From positions 2,093,122 through 2,157,121 of the forward strand of contig MU001492.1 in assembly GCA_010093485.1 (NCBI GenBank): a stretch of DNA of 64,000 nucleotides, given 5' to 3'. The position numbers and the translations under genes are program-made. Below are positions 13,112 to 23,764 of this stretch, in pieces. Origin of the DNA: Karstenula rhodostoma CBS 690.94. Lineage: Eukaryota; Ascomycota; Dothideomycetes; Pleosporales; Didymosphaeriaceae. The notes beneath the pieces are model-generated. The model did no database searches. It saw only the letters and a list, made by a program, of their open reading frames with translations, and was not told where the DNA came from. Numbering within the stretch: the first letter of the stretch is position 1; the number at the start of each line of letters is the position of its first letter.

Positions 13112-13940
13112 TGTGCCTGCGTGTATCGCGATCCGATCTGTGGATGGGTGTTACGAGGCCAGCTCAAGTTGCGAGGCCGGCGCAAAAGTGCAACGATACG
13201 GCGAGGTTCGAGGAGGCGCGGCGGTGCAATTGAGGTGTGTGGATGGGCGTGCGTGGAAGTAAGCGGATGCCGAGAGCACAAGAGCCAAACGGTCGCGTGG
13301 AGGGGTGCTTGTATGTATGGAGGGTGCGAGGACAGACGTTGGATGGGGGCAGCTTCAGGGTGAAACACGGCAGGCGCGTTGGAAGCCGGGCTTAACGCCA
13401 GCCAACCGAGCACGCGTGCCCAGGAACACCAGGGGCCTGCTTGCTCGTGCATTCATCATTCCGTCACTCCCGCAGTCCCTTGTTCACACCGAAAAGGGGC
13501 AATACCAGCGTCTTTGCTACGCTCCCATAATACTTCGCGCTCTTTGCGGCGTGTTTGATGAGTTCTGCGAGCTCCGCGGGCTAGTGCACCGCTCTTGGTG
13601 TCTGTTGCCACCGCTGCAATCTAACCATGCAGGTACGCGCGACCTGTCTCCTGAGCACGCTGCTAGTTGCATCTGCATGCATCACCGAGTTGCACCGCGC
13701 AGCCGTTCGCGCGACGCATATCAAATCATTATCTGACAGGGCCCGATGCGGCGGCTCGGCACGGGCACCGAAACTCATATCTCATCTAACGATGCCCATC
13801 GCTCGAAACGCAAACTTGTTTATCGGTCGTCGATTGGCGGACGTGCCATCCTGTCCTTGTTCTACTCTACATATGGTGCCAGCGTCTGCTTCGACATATC
13901 GCGAATGCACATGCCGAGATCCCAAGTGTCGTGCTTGCAA
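13112..13940. other. Intergenic: arf1 promoter and GT8 3' side
   Basis: About 830 bp. The frames present are short and unlike any family known to me; no gene called. Confidence 0.55.
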
Positions 13941-15005
13941 TCAGAAGCCGTCTTTGATATTCCTCTTCTTCTCCTCGGCGAGCCTCTCTTGGTTCACCGC
14001 GTGCCACCACTTGTGACTCTCCTCCTTCTCCTCGCCAGGCTTTTCGTCCCACGGCTTGGGGCTAAGGATGTAGTGGATGTTCTTCACCTCCTCGTCCCGC
14101 CAGATCTTGTCGTGTACACCCTTGTGTCTCAATGTCTTCAGCGCGTTGTAGATGTAGGGCAGCGCGACCCAGCGGCCGTGAAAGACATCGCCGAGCAGCG
14201 ACTGATCCGCAAAGTCGTAGTCCATGGAGGTTTCCTTCGCGAGCTGGTCGAGGATGAGCTGGTAGACGTCGTGGGAGGGGTTCACAACTTGGAGCCCGCC
14301 ATTGGGCATGCCGAGACCAAATCCGGGCGCCGCGCCTTGCTTTTGCGCTTCGTCGGGCTTGTCGTGCTGCGAGGTGAATGCGCAATTCTCAGGTATCCTG
14401 GCATGCGTCAGTCCAGCGTCTTTGGATGTCAAGGCTGTCGGCGCAAACGTACCAGTTCTTAGGATAGTGCGGCTTCTTGAGCGGGTTGCACACGCATGCA
14501 TGGCTCGCCGCAAACACCTTCTGCCCCTTGCCCGCCGCGCTTGGGGGATCCAGCTCCATCTCCATGAGCTCATCCATGTTCTTGAGCGCCAGCATATCCG
14601 AGTCCAACTGCACCACACGGTCGTACTCGGTCAACGAGAAGGGCGTGAGCTTGCTCCAGCAGTCGTAGAAGCGCGGGTCGTTTGCGTAGTCCTTGCCCAT
14701 CTTTGGCAGCAGATAGGGCACATACTTTTTAGGGATGCCGCGCCTATCAAGCGCCTCGTGTCCCTCTTGCGGGAATGTGTCTGTGTAGAGCGCGACGAGG
14801 GGGTACTTGGTGCCGTGCTTCTTCAAGCTGTAGTCGAGGGCGAGGAGGCCGCTGAGGTAGGCCGTGTTCGTGATGAGAGTCGTCCACACTGGAACGGTCA
14901 GTCTGCAAACCCCACTCTCCACTCAGCGTGCATGCGCCTACCCTTCTTCGAACCGCCCGCCGGCGCGTCGCTCGACGTATTGTGGGGAACAGTCGATGAT
15001 GCCAT
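13941..15005 (-). CDS. GT8 glycosyltransferase, glycogenin/galactinol-synthase-like
   Basis: Transfers a hexose from a nucleotide sugar; the exact acceptor cannot be told from sequence. Exons on the minus strand: 15005..14942, 14888..14453 and 14397..13941, 318 aa. The GT-A fold of family 8 is recognised from VWTTLITNTAYLSGLLALDY near residue 22, the metal-binding DxD in RVVQLDSDMLALKNMDEL, the block NPLKKPHYPKNWIPENCAFT spanning intron 2, and FNGG-type MPNGGLQVVNPS downstream. No transmembrane segment or signal peptide, so probably cytosolic. Start chosen because MASSTVPHNTSSDAP reads through the first splice junction into the conserved domain. It lacks the long Ser/Thr tail of true glycogenin, so a general GT8 name is safer. 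Confidence 0.82.
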
Positions 15006-15438
15006 TGCGTCTGTTGCTGCTGTGTGTAATCGCTCAGCGCTCAGCGACCGTCACAGCTCTTTGTCTATATGGTAGCAGTCAGTGCTGCAGATTAGCCGCG
15101 CAATCACAGCGCCTCATCAGCTATGCGACCCATCTCAGCGCCTGGGCTTGGAGGGGCCTGAAGGAGGGGCGCTCGCGTCCACTAGCTCAGTCACGATGCT
15201 CACGAAACCCCGGGACATTGTTAGACGAACCGATCTCGGAACCTAGTCAAGATCGTCATCAGGTCGCCGCGCGGAGCCTTGCGCTTCTCCGATGGACCCT
15301 CTGCGCGTAGCCTAGTCAGCAATGCGATGAACAATCCCTCTGCTGTTCCTCCCGCCCTCTACTCTGGTGTGTTTCGTGAAGCTTTACTGCTCAGGCCGGC
15401 ATGATTCCACCGTCACACCGGCACCACAAACACGCACC
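15006..15438. other. Divergent promoter between GT8 and carrier genes
   Basis: 433 bp between two divergent starts; no strong element recognised. Confidence 0.55.
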
Positions 15439-16516
15439 ATGTCTGCCTCGATGAAGAGCCAGCACAAGATGCCGCCCGGGCTTGTCGACGCGCCCGAGCA
15501 GAACAAACCCAGCAAGTCGCCCAAGAACTATCAGGGTTTCGTGGCAGGTGTTTTCTCGGGCATTGCGAAGCTGTCAGGTACGTTGCGTGGCTCCGTCCCT
15601 CCTCCCCGTTTGAGACCGGAAGCTGATACTCTGCAGTGGGGCATCCGTTCGACACCATCAAGGTGCGATTACAGACGACCGACAAGTCTCATTTTCGAGG
15701 GCCTGTGGATTGCTTGATGCAGACGCTGAGGAATGAGGGCGTCAAGGGAATGTACAAGGGCGCGACACCGCCGCTCATCGGGTGGATGTTCATGGACTCG
15801 CTGTATGCACAGAACACAGCCCGCAAAGCTCGGAGACGTATACTGACCAAGTGGGCAGTATGCTGGGCTCCCTGAGCGTCTACCGAAGAGTCTTGAACGA
15901 CAACTTCTTCCATCCCGCGAGATACCCAGGCGAACAGCAGAAGAAGCTGCCGGTCGTCGGGCATGCAATGGCCGGAGTGATGGCGGGCTGGACTGTGTCC
16001 TTTATCGCGGGTCCGGTAGAGCACATCAAGGCGCGGCTGCAAGTGCAGTATGCAGCGGAAAAGAGCAAGAGGCTATACAGCGGACCCATTGACTGCCTGA
16101 AGAAGACCTTCAACAACCACGGTATCCGCGGTGTGTGGCATGGCCTCAGCGCTACCCTTCTATTCCGTACATTCTTCTGCTTCTGGTGGGGCTCCTACGA
16201 AGTCTTCACACAGGTGCTGAACACGCATACGAACCTCTCCGCCCCGGCAGTCAACTTCTGGGCTGGCGGCATGTCGGCACAGATCTTCTGGCTGACCTCG
16301 TACCCGAGCGACGTGATCAAGCAGCGCATCATGACCGATCCTCTGGGCCCTGGACGGAGGTTTCCGAGATGGCGAGACGCGGCCAAAGCGGTATACAGAG
16401 AGCAGGGGTTCAAGGGATACTGGAGAGGCTTCGTGCCGTGCTTCTTGCGAGCTTTCCCAGCGAATGCGATGGCGCTGGTCGCCTTCGAGTCGGTCATGCG
16501 CGCGCTCCCGGAGTAG
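15439..16516 (+). CDS. Mitochondrial carrier family (SLC25) transporter
   Basis: Six-helix inner-membrane carrier; the substrate is not certain. Exons: 15439..15577, 15637..15802 and 15859..16516, 320 aa. Three carrier repeats are visible with their PX[DE]XX[KR] signatures: HPFDTIKVRLQT, a degenerate GPVEHIKARLQV in repeat 2, and YPSDVIKQRIMTD in repeat 3. Each is followed by a matrix-helix segment (EGVKGMYKGATPPLIGWMF; HGIRGVWHGLSATL; QGFKGYWRGFVPC). Overall layout resembles the YMC/ornithine-carnitine group of fungal carriers, which is inference. The N-terminal 30 residues are hydrophilic. Phases of both introns agree. Confidence 0.88.
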
Positions 16517-17320
16517 AAGGAGGATATGAAGCATCATGCGAGCTGCGATATTGCTTTTCGGCATAGCGAACTGCCAGTTACAATACCCCACTTATCAACT
16601 GTTATATCACAAGGTTTCCATACGGTTATCATTGAGTTTCATTACTCCTGCCTCACTCATCGCCATTGCATCAAGTTGTCGCGCTCTTTCCCCCGCCCCG
16701 CATCACATCCAACACCAGTATTCGGCACTGAGGCATCAAACGGCACACTACAACACCTAAAATCCAATTCTGGGTACTGACTATTCCAGCGAATACCGAC
16801 TTGCTTCACAGACACTGGAAATCTTCCCAAACAGCTAGACTTGTATCTGTATCAAGCTTTGATGTTCCAGCAGTGAACAAGCGGGTTTGGGCCAACGTGT
16901 GTATGCTTGCAAAGAGGTGCAACTCCTTGCTATTCCTGCCCACAAATCGCTTCCCCCAGTTTGCTAATGATTCAGACCCGGGCAAAACAATGTTCCGTTC
17001 CTGCACAGGTACGGATCGTAGGTTCCGCAGTGGCTTGGTGTCTCGTAGGCCGCTTGCCTCTCGATTGTTGCGATTGTCTCAAGGAACCAGCTTGTTATAC
17101 ATGCTCTGGTTGTTTCAATTCCTGGCACAGACAGCATATATCAAAAACCCGAACGACCGACTTGTCACAACATCACAGCACGACTGAACTTCACTTCCAA
17201 CTTCACAGTTCGGTTAATCTTACTCTATTATTGAATCACGCACGACTGTCTTCATCGTTCATCCGTAATAAAGAAATACACTCCTAATTCGTCAGTGAGC
17301 GCACTGCTCACGCTTACGCC
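16517..17320. other. Intergenic: promoter region of Argonaute 2
   Basis: About 800 bp after the carrier stop. Only short frames are present. No sequence shared with the Argonaute 1 promoter is evident by eye. Confidence 0.5.
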
Positions 17321-20300
17321 ATGCCCAAACCGAATCACCATGGCTTGCAAAAGCACGCGAAGAATCAACAATCGACCGGACAGCACCTCCAAGATCTGAG
17401 GAAGGATGAGAAAACAACCATCACCGACCAATTCCTCACTCTCCCGTGTGTTCGTTGCGGTGATGACTCACACTCTTGTCTCGATTGTCCGAACACTGCC
17501 ACTAGCCACAACGATGGGCCTTACGGCTCGCTCAACCCTGGCAAAAAGCTGGGGGCAGACAAGTGGGTTGATGAGCTCAAGAAGAGGCACGCTGCGAACC
17601 CGAGAGATTTGATGTTCGGCCGGGCAGTAGCGAACCGAGAGGAGCAAGACCGAAAAAGAGCTCTAGAGAAACAGAAACAAGACGGCGAAAACGAAATCGA
17701 AGAGAAGGGTGAGGAAAAGCAAGGTGACAATTCGAGCCATGAAGATTCTACTCCACAACCCGCCTACGGGATGCAAGAGTTGAGCCTAGCTCCTGCAAAC
17801 CAGTCTAGCGAAGGCAAAGCTCCAGCACCTCAGAATGCAACCAACAACTCCGAGCCCGTGACAACTTACAGATTCGATCACGATCAATCTGAGGTTGCAG
17901 CGCGAACAGCACCAACATATAGAAATCTTCCACCAAACTTTCTGCGGCCGGATAGACAACGTGTTGACATGGACCTTCAAAACTTACGCGGCCAACAACT
18001 CGATTACCCCGCGAGGACTGAATTCACCAAGCACGAACCCAGCACAACCTTATTGACAAACCACTTCCAACTTGGTTGCGAGGAACGAGTCGTTCTGTAC
18101 GAGTTCAAGGTTCCGGAACTGGAAGGGAAAGGCAAACGCAAGGCACGCGCCATCATGAAGAGCATCATTGCGAACTTTCCTGTCCTGCGTGATCGTCAAA
18201 CTCTTTTCGCCACGGACTACTTCACGACCATTGTCTCATGGGTGGACTTACGTACTGAGATGAATAATGCAGGTCACCGTTCCATCTCTACACAAGGTCA
18301 AGCTGAGCAGTATCATCTGTTGACGTTTTCGGATGGTCCAACCACATTGCGATACGAACGAACAGTCAACATAAGAGAGCTTTTCGACTATGCAAGGATG
18401 GACCCAAACCTTCCCGCTAATACCGATACCAAACAAATGATCAACTTGATGAACATTATCGTCTCCAAGTGCGCTGAAGAGTCAGCTGCTGCGACAATTC
18501 CTGGTGGCGCCAACAAATTCTACCTCAAGGACGCCCACGTTCCACTAGGCAATGGTGGATCGCTATGTACACATCGCGGGTACTCATATACAGTCAAAGC
18601 TGGCGTTGGGGCTGTTCTTCTGAATGTAAACTCACTTACGAGTGCTTTCTGGCGTCCAGTCCTGCTTCACCGGGTCTTGGACGACGATCCAACATTCGGA
18701 CAGATGTATTGGAACGTTTTCGAGGGAGTCATTCAAGGCCTTCGAGTGTCCATCACGTACGAACGTGGAGACAAGGAGAAAGATCCAGACGCATACAAAT
18801 GGTTGAATAGCGAAGAGGGACGAATCAAAACCATTGTGGAGCTTGGACGAAGACCAGACGAAGAGGTTTTCACTCCAGAGGGAGGCAAACCAACGACTGT
18901 TTTGGACCACTACAAGCGCAGTAAGCCATCTTTGCAAGTTTGTCAAACTCTCAGATACTAACATGCCCAGCGTATGGACCCAATTTCATACAGTTCCCAG
19001 TCCACCAGCTTGTCAACCTGGGGACGAGAGATGCGCCAAGATGGTACCCAGCTGAGAAGCTTCGCATTCTAGCATATCAGAAGTACAAAGGGCTGGTTCC
19101 AAGCAGTGTGACGAATGTTATGCAGGCCACGGCCTGTCAGAGGCCACCCGAGGCAAAAGCGCTGGTCGGTATAGAAGGCCTCGAGACTCTTGGCTGGGCT
19201 GGAGATCAAACTCGGAATTTTGCATTGGTAAGTTGCGCTCAACCCTGATCAGACGTGGAAACATGTCATTGCTCACAAACGTATAGCCAGGATGCTCTCA
19301 GTTCTATCTTCGCCCGGCACTACTGGAGGTCGATGGCGGGACACTCGGCTATCCTTCAATCCAGTACCATAACGGAACAGCCAAGCCGCCGCTCAAAGGA
19401 CGCTGGAGTTTCAAAGGCTTAAATCTCTACAAGCGCACTACCTCGAAGTATTTCAGTGCTCTCGTACTCTGTGGACCTGATCTTCATAAAAATGTGGCTT
19501 CAACTATCTTCACCAATCTCACGACATGGACAAGCACCAGATACCGCGTTGCTACTGTAAATCGAGCAGCAAACGTTCAACTCGCCAATCTGACCCACGG
19601 AGCAATTGACAGCGTCATCCAGAATGAACTGGATCAAAAGGCTTCGGCCGATATGGCGATGCTGGTGCTCCGCAAAAACGACATTCCTGGATATTCAGCA
19701 TTCAAGGACCTTTGTGATCGGAAGTTTGGTCTACATGCTATATGTGTTACTAGTCCTGCACAGAAAGGCGATGGCGATCGATGGAGCAACATCACGTTGA
19801 AGATGAATCTGAAAGCAGCTGGTATCAACCACACAATCGCAAAAGGGAAGATATCGGAATGCATGAAAGAAACATTAGTGCTAGGCGCGGATGTTACACA
19901 TCCGGGTCCTGGTTCCATCCCCGGCTGTCCCTCCATCGCAGCCATTGTTGGATCAGTGGATCAGCATGCGGGACGTTTTCTCGGTTCTATGCGCCTGCAA
20001 AGGGAATCTCGGAAAGAGGTTCGTACGCAAACATTCATTACTAGAAATGGGCTAACTCGTACAGATCATTGATGACGTGGTCGAAATGGTTTGCGAACGT
20101 GTCAGAGACTGGATTGTCGAGATGACTCCACATACACAGAAATATGTTACATTGCCGAAGAAAATCATGTACTACCGCGATGGTGTAAGCGAAAGCCAGT
20201 ACGATCAGGTCATATCTGGTGAAGTGTCTACCTTTGGCGCAGCTTTCAACCAAGTCGTACACGAGTTTTTCAACAAGGGAAAAGTCGATCCGAAGGCTAC

Positions 20301-21039
20301 CTCCCACACCCCAGAAATCGTTGCTATCATCTGTGGCAAGCGTCACCACGTTCGGTTCTATCCATCGAGCGATGGATCAGCCGACGAATTCAAAAATTGT
20401 CATCCAGGCACCACGGTCGATGATGTTGTCACATCTCCTCACTATCAGGACTTCTACCTGCAGTCCCACGCGGGAATAAAAGGAACAGCAAGACCCGCAC
20501 ACTACTTCGTCGTGAGAAACGACCCCAAAACATCTCTCGCCGAGCTTCGCCAATTCGTAAGTCCACATAGAGAGCAAGCCGGAACCACATAGCAAAAAAA
20601 GCTAATCCACTACCCGCAGAGACACGAGTTGTGCTACACCTAAGTCCGTGCTCCAGTCGGCGTCTCGTATGCACCTCCAGCATACTACGCTGACCGACTC
20701 TACGAGCGAAGCCACTACTACCTCCGTAGCTACTACGTAGCACCCAAGAAGACGGCAGTCCGTGACGAATTTGACGCATTCAAACGCGACGCTGAGAAGG
20801 GGACCAAGGCGGCGCGAGAGAAAGACTTCCCACCACCACCGAAATCTGAGAAGAAGACGCGTACCGCAAGACAGCCCAAGTCGCCTGACTTTGTGAAAAG
20901 GCAGGAGGCGGACAGAAAGAAGCTGGAAAAGAAGTGTGACGAGTACGTCACGCAGAAAGCGAGGGCTGAGTTCGAGAGGTACCAAAAAGGTGGTAATCCT
21001 TGGCATCCGAACGTCAGCAAGACGATGTTCTGGATGTGA
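17321..21039 (+). CDS. Argonaute 2, divergent, zinc knuckle, in-frame TAA
   Basis: Second Argonaute. Exons: 17321..18920, 18971..19227, 19287..20018, 20065..20556 and 20620..21039 (introns 46-63 nt; the third uses a GTTCGT donor). Near residue 43 it has a CX2CX4HX4C zinc knuckle (CVRCGDDSHSCLDC), absent from Argonaute 1; the N domain, PAZ (FIQFPVHQLVNLG), MID and PIWI follow. The slicer tetrad is intact: LGADVTHPG, KEIIDDVVEM, YRDGVSESQY, AHYFVVRND. Exon 5 reads RHELCYT and then TAA at 20641-20643 where Argonautes have Tyr (CYTY), yet the same frame continues for 131 sense codons through VRAPVGVSYAPPAYYADRL to the canonical end NPWHPNVSKTMFWM and TGA at 21037. Translation stopping at the TAA gives 1034 aa; read through, 1166 codons. 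It could be a very recent pseudogene, an assembly error, or a decoded stop. Confidence 0.88.
20641..20643 (+). other. In-frame TAA in the PIWI domain of Argonaute 2
   Basis: The stop replaces the conserved Tyr of the CYTYVRA block; context is TAC ACC TAA GTC CGT. Frame and homology continue unbroken on both sides. Alternative acceptors in this exon do not restore the frame, and retention of the intron at 20557-20619 ends at another stop. A Tyr codon to TAA is a transversion, so it is not a C-to-T (RIP-type) change. Confidence 0.85.
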
Positions 21040-22113
21040 AGTTTGGGAGCTGGACAAGAGATATGGTGGTGGATGTCTCCGATTTGAGGCGTGGTTTGCT
21101 GTCGAAAGTCGCACAGTCGCACAATCGCTTGTTGCTCCTCCCCTCTCCTCGACGAGGAGTACAAAGCACGTCCCCTCTTTTTGTTGATTTCCTTATTTCC
21201 TACACACTATTTCCCCCATGTAAGGTTTTGCCCTTCTGATAGAGGGTCAGATTTCCTTCCTTGTTTTGTTTCATAGACTACCTGCTTTTCATAGACTACT
21301 TGATTTTCACAAAGACCTTCCTTTCCTTTGCCCTCTCCTTATACCTTTTCTGTGTAGTCAGAGCGATCTATCATCTCACTATCCGAACGTTCGGTGAGAT
21401 CGACCAAGCTCGACATCTTTGCTCACACCGGCGAAAACAAGCGACCGGAGCCCTTCAAGGGGCGCTTCATATCCCGGGGCGAGACTACATCGGCTCACCG
21501 TCGACGAAGCAGCAAAGGCCAAAGAAGCGCCGAGGGCGTACGACGGCGAGACTAAAGTCAGGATGGGAAGACTTGCATCAGCAACTTTGCGTTTGTTTAG
21601 TGAGAGGTGCCTGGAGCGCAGCCAACAGTTGGCAACTGTCGTATTGGAGCGAGTGAAGCCACTCACTCACCTCGCCTGCTTACCAAATCATGCGACGGAC
21701 ATGCTACCTTCACTTCAAACCTTTAGAGGGGTATATATATCTGTATATTGCTCCCTATAGTATAATTCGAGTAAACCCACTGGGCCTTGCCTGGTGGAGT
21801 GGGTCTGCGGCGAAATCTGGAGTTCCTAAAGGTCTGCGGAGAAATCTGGAGTTCCTAATCTTGGATTATCTTTTTTTGTTTGCGAGCACGCCGGTTCGAG
21901 TTCACGTCTGAGCATACATAGTGCGCCAACAACAGGTTGAAAGGCAACAGTCACCGTGATGTGCGATGGTTTTTGCAGTATGAAATGAATTTCTCGTTTC
22001 TCGTGAACGACCCGCAGTATAATGCGAAAAGCCAGGGATATCCTACCAAACGCCGTCGCTATGCCATGTGCAAAAAGCACCCGTCCTTGTCGTGTTATAT
22101 ACAGCCACAAGGT
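21040..22113. other. Intergenic region after Argonaute 2
   Basis: About 1.07 kb. It contains an 11-bp TCATAGACTAC word repeated at 21271 and 21289 and the 29-bp tandem duplication listed separately. Frames at 21419-21760 have no family resemblance; no gene called. Confidence 0.5.
21802..21859. repeat. Two tandem 29-bp units
   Basis: Units at 21802-21830 and 21831-21859 begin GGTCTGCGG and end GAGTTCCTAA; they differ at one internal base and at the last base. Only two copies and no spacer. Confidence 0.85.
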
Positions 22114-22967
22114 TCAGGACCTTTCCGGCTCTTCCTCGTCACTGCTGTCGTCTGGTTTCTCTTCCCATCCTGCCAGCCGTCGGAGCACCCGATTCTCTTC
22201 CTTGAGCCCTTTGATCTCGCTCCGGAGCCCCCTCTCGCTCTCCCCTTGCGCTTTCAGCGAACCCCTCGCATATTCCGCGACCCGGCCCAGCCCTGCTTGC
22301 CATTCTGAGTGCTCCAACCGCAACTGCATGCTCGTGGCACGTTCCTGCTCGAGCAGTCCCTGATAGTGTTTATGCAGCGATAGTATGGCTTGTGTTTGAG
22401 TGTAAGCGTAGGGACGAAGCTTGTCAAGCAGAAGCGTGAGTGCGTTTTCGTAGTCGGCTAACAGAGACGCGAGTGTCGAGTTCTGGGACGCCAGGGTGGT
22501 TATGCGGGACTGGGCGGTGTGGAGTGAGCTCTGGAGTTGCGTGACTTCGGCGGCGCGGGTTGCTGCTGGAGGTACGTCAGCCCGACCTTTTGCGTTTCGG
22601 TCCAGATGCACTGTAGCTTGGACATACCATTGATTTCTCCATTCACTTCGCGGATTGCCAGACCGCCCACGCCACTTTCTTCCGCAGCTCTGGTTTGTAT
22701 GGCCTGCACGCCATTCACGATGCCTGCCGTCTGCGCCCTGTTCTCCTCAAGCATCTGGCTCAGCTGCTGCACCACGCTCCACAGGTGGTTCATGTCGGTT
22801 TGCTGGCCACCGCTCGGCAGGCCATTGACCATCGGGATGCCATTCTGCTGGGGCCCTGGACCAGACATGCCGTTCGCTTGTGTAGACGTGGGCGAGGGTG
22901 AAGGTGAGGGTGCGGCGCGGGGGAGTGGGGGTTGCGGGCCGGAGTCCAAGAAAGAGAAATTGTTCAT
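22114..22967 (-). CDS. Coiled-coil protein of unknown function
   Basis: Exons on the minus strand: 22967..22628 and 22565..22114, 263 aa. Residues 1-50 are Pro/Ser/Gly-rich (start MNNFSFLDSGPQPPLPRAAP). From about residue 60 the protein is largely helical: LWSVVQQLSQMLEENRAQT, then after the intron VTQLQSSLHTAQSRITTL and a long segment containing YENALTLLLDKLRPYAY and LHKHYQGLLEQERATSMQ, with heptad-like spacing. The C-terminus is acidic (DDSSDEEEPERS). No transmembrane segment. I do not recognise the family; the layout suits a structural or adaptor protein. The GTATGT donor, CTGAC branch site and CAG acceptor support the intron. Confidence 0.75.
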
Positions 22968-23764
22968 AATGCGAATGTGAGGGTCGGCGTGAAGGGTGCC
23001 GAAGCTAAGGGGTGCCCGAGGCACGGAGGGGTTGTTGTTGTTTTAGGTGCAGTCGGTGTTTGGGGGCTCGACGAAAACGCTCGAGGGACGGAGGCGCAGA
23101 GTGCGCAGGATACGGGAGAGAAGCGCCTCGAATATCGCAAGCTGCGCGCGAAATCGACTTCGAAGCAACGCGTAAGCTTGCACTTGCACCTGCAGCAGAA
23201 GCATTGGGTGAATGCGCCGTGTCGCCGCAACGCCGAGGTTGTGCCGATGCCGCTAGGTCAAGTTTGGCTAAAGCAGCGTTCACTCATGTCGGTGTATCAA
23301 CGGCCGCGACCCGTGGTCTACCACACCACAGCCAAGTGAAACCATGTCACCATGAATTGAAACAAGCACTGAGCTACCAGCGCTATGGTATTTATCCTAT
23401 CCTTCATGTCAGCGCAGCCTCATCAACGAGCCGCGGTGGTGTGCTCTTTCCTGGAGAAATGTATGCTCCTGCCCTACGAGCAGCGCGCCTCAAGGGAAGC
23501 CGCCGCTCGACGTTCCTTCTCCCACTATACCGTGCAGGCCAGACCTTTTTTTTTTCCATGGGTCCTTCTCTTCTCTTGGATGACGATCCAACAAACTCCG
23601 GCGTCCAGACCTCAGCTTTGCACCCCAGCATCTGCATACGGCATACATCATACAGCATACAGCATACAGCAACTCAAAATCCAAAGTGTCGCGCATTATT
23701 TCACAGTGGAACTTACGCCCTCTGACCATACCCGAGCGCCTAGTGCACCGGCTCTTGATACATC
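22968..23764. other. Divergent intergenic region
   Basis: About 800 bp between the coiled-coil gene and the hydrolase gene, with a 7-bp microsatellite at 23635. Frames here have biased composition but no coding signature. Confidence 0.5.
23635..23670. repeat. (CATACAG)n microsatellite
   Basis: Five tandem 7-bp units, the last three perfect CATACAG, about 95 bp upstream of the hydrolase start. Confidence 0.85.

Noticed and set aside
20641..20643. Repeat-induced point mutation as cause of the Argonaute 2 stop
   Set aside because: Tyr TAC/TAT to TAA is not a C-to-T or G-to-A change, and flanking codons show no such bias. TAG from CAG or TGG at the other sites would fit C-to-T, so it is not excluded there.
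21802..21859. Possible CRISPR-like repeat
   Set aside because: Two directly abutting copies with no spacer, in a eukaryotic context.
21890..21910. tRNA T-arm-like word GGTTCGAGTTCAC
   Set aside because: No matching acceptor, D-arm or anticodon stem within 80 bases.
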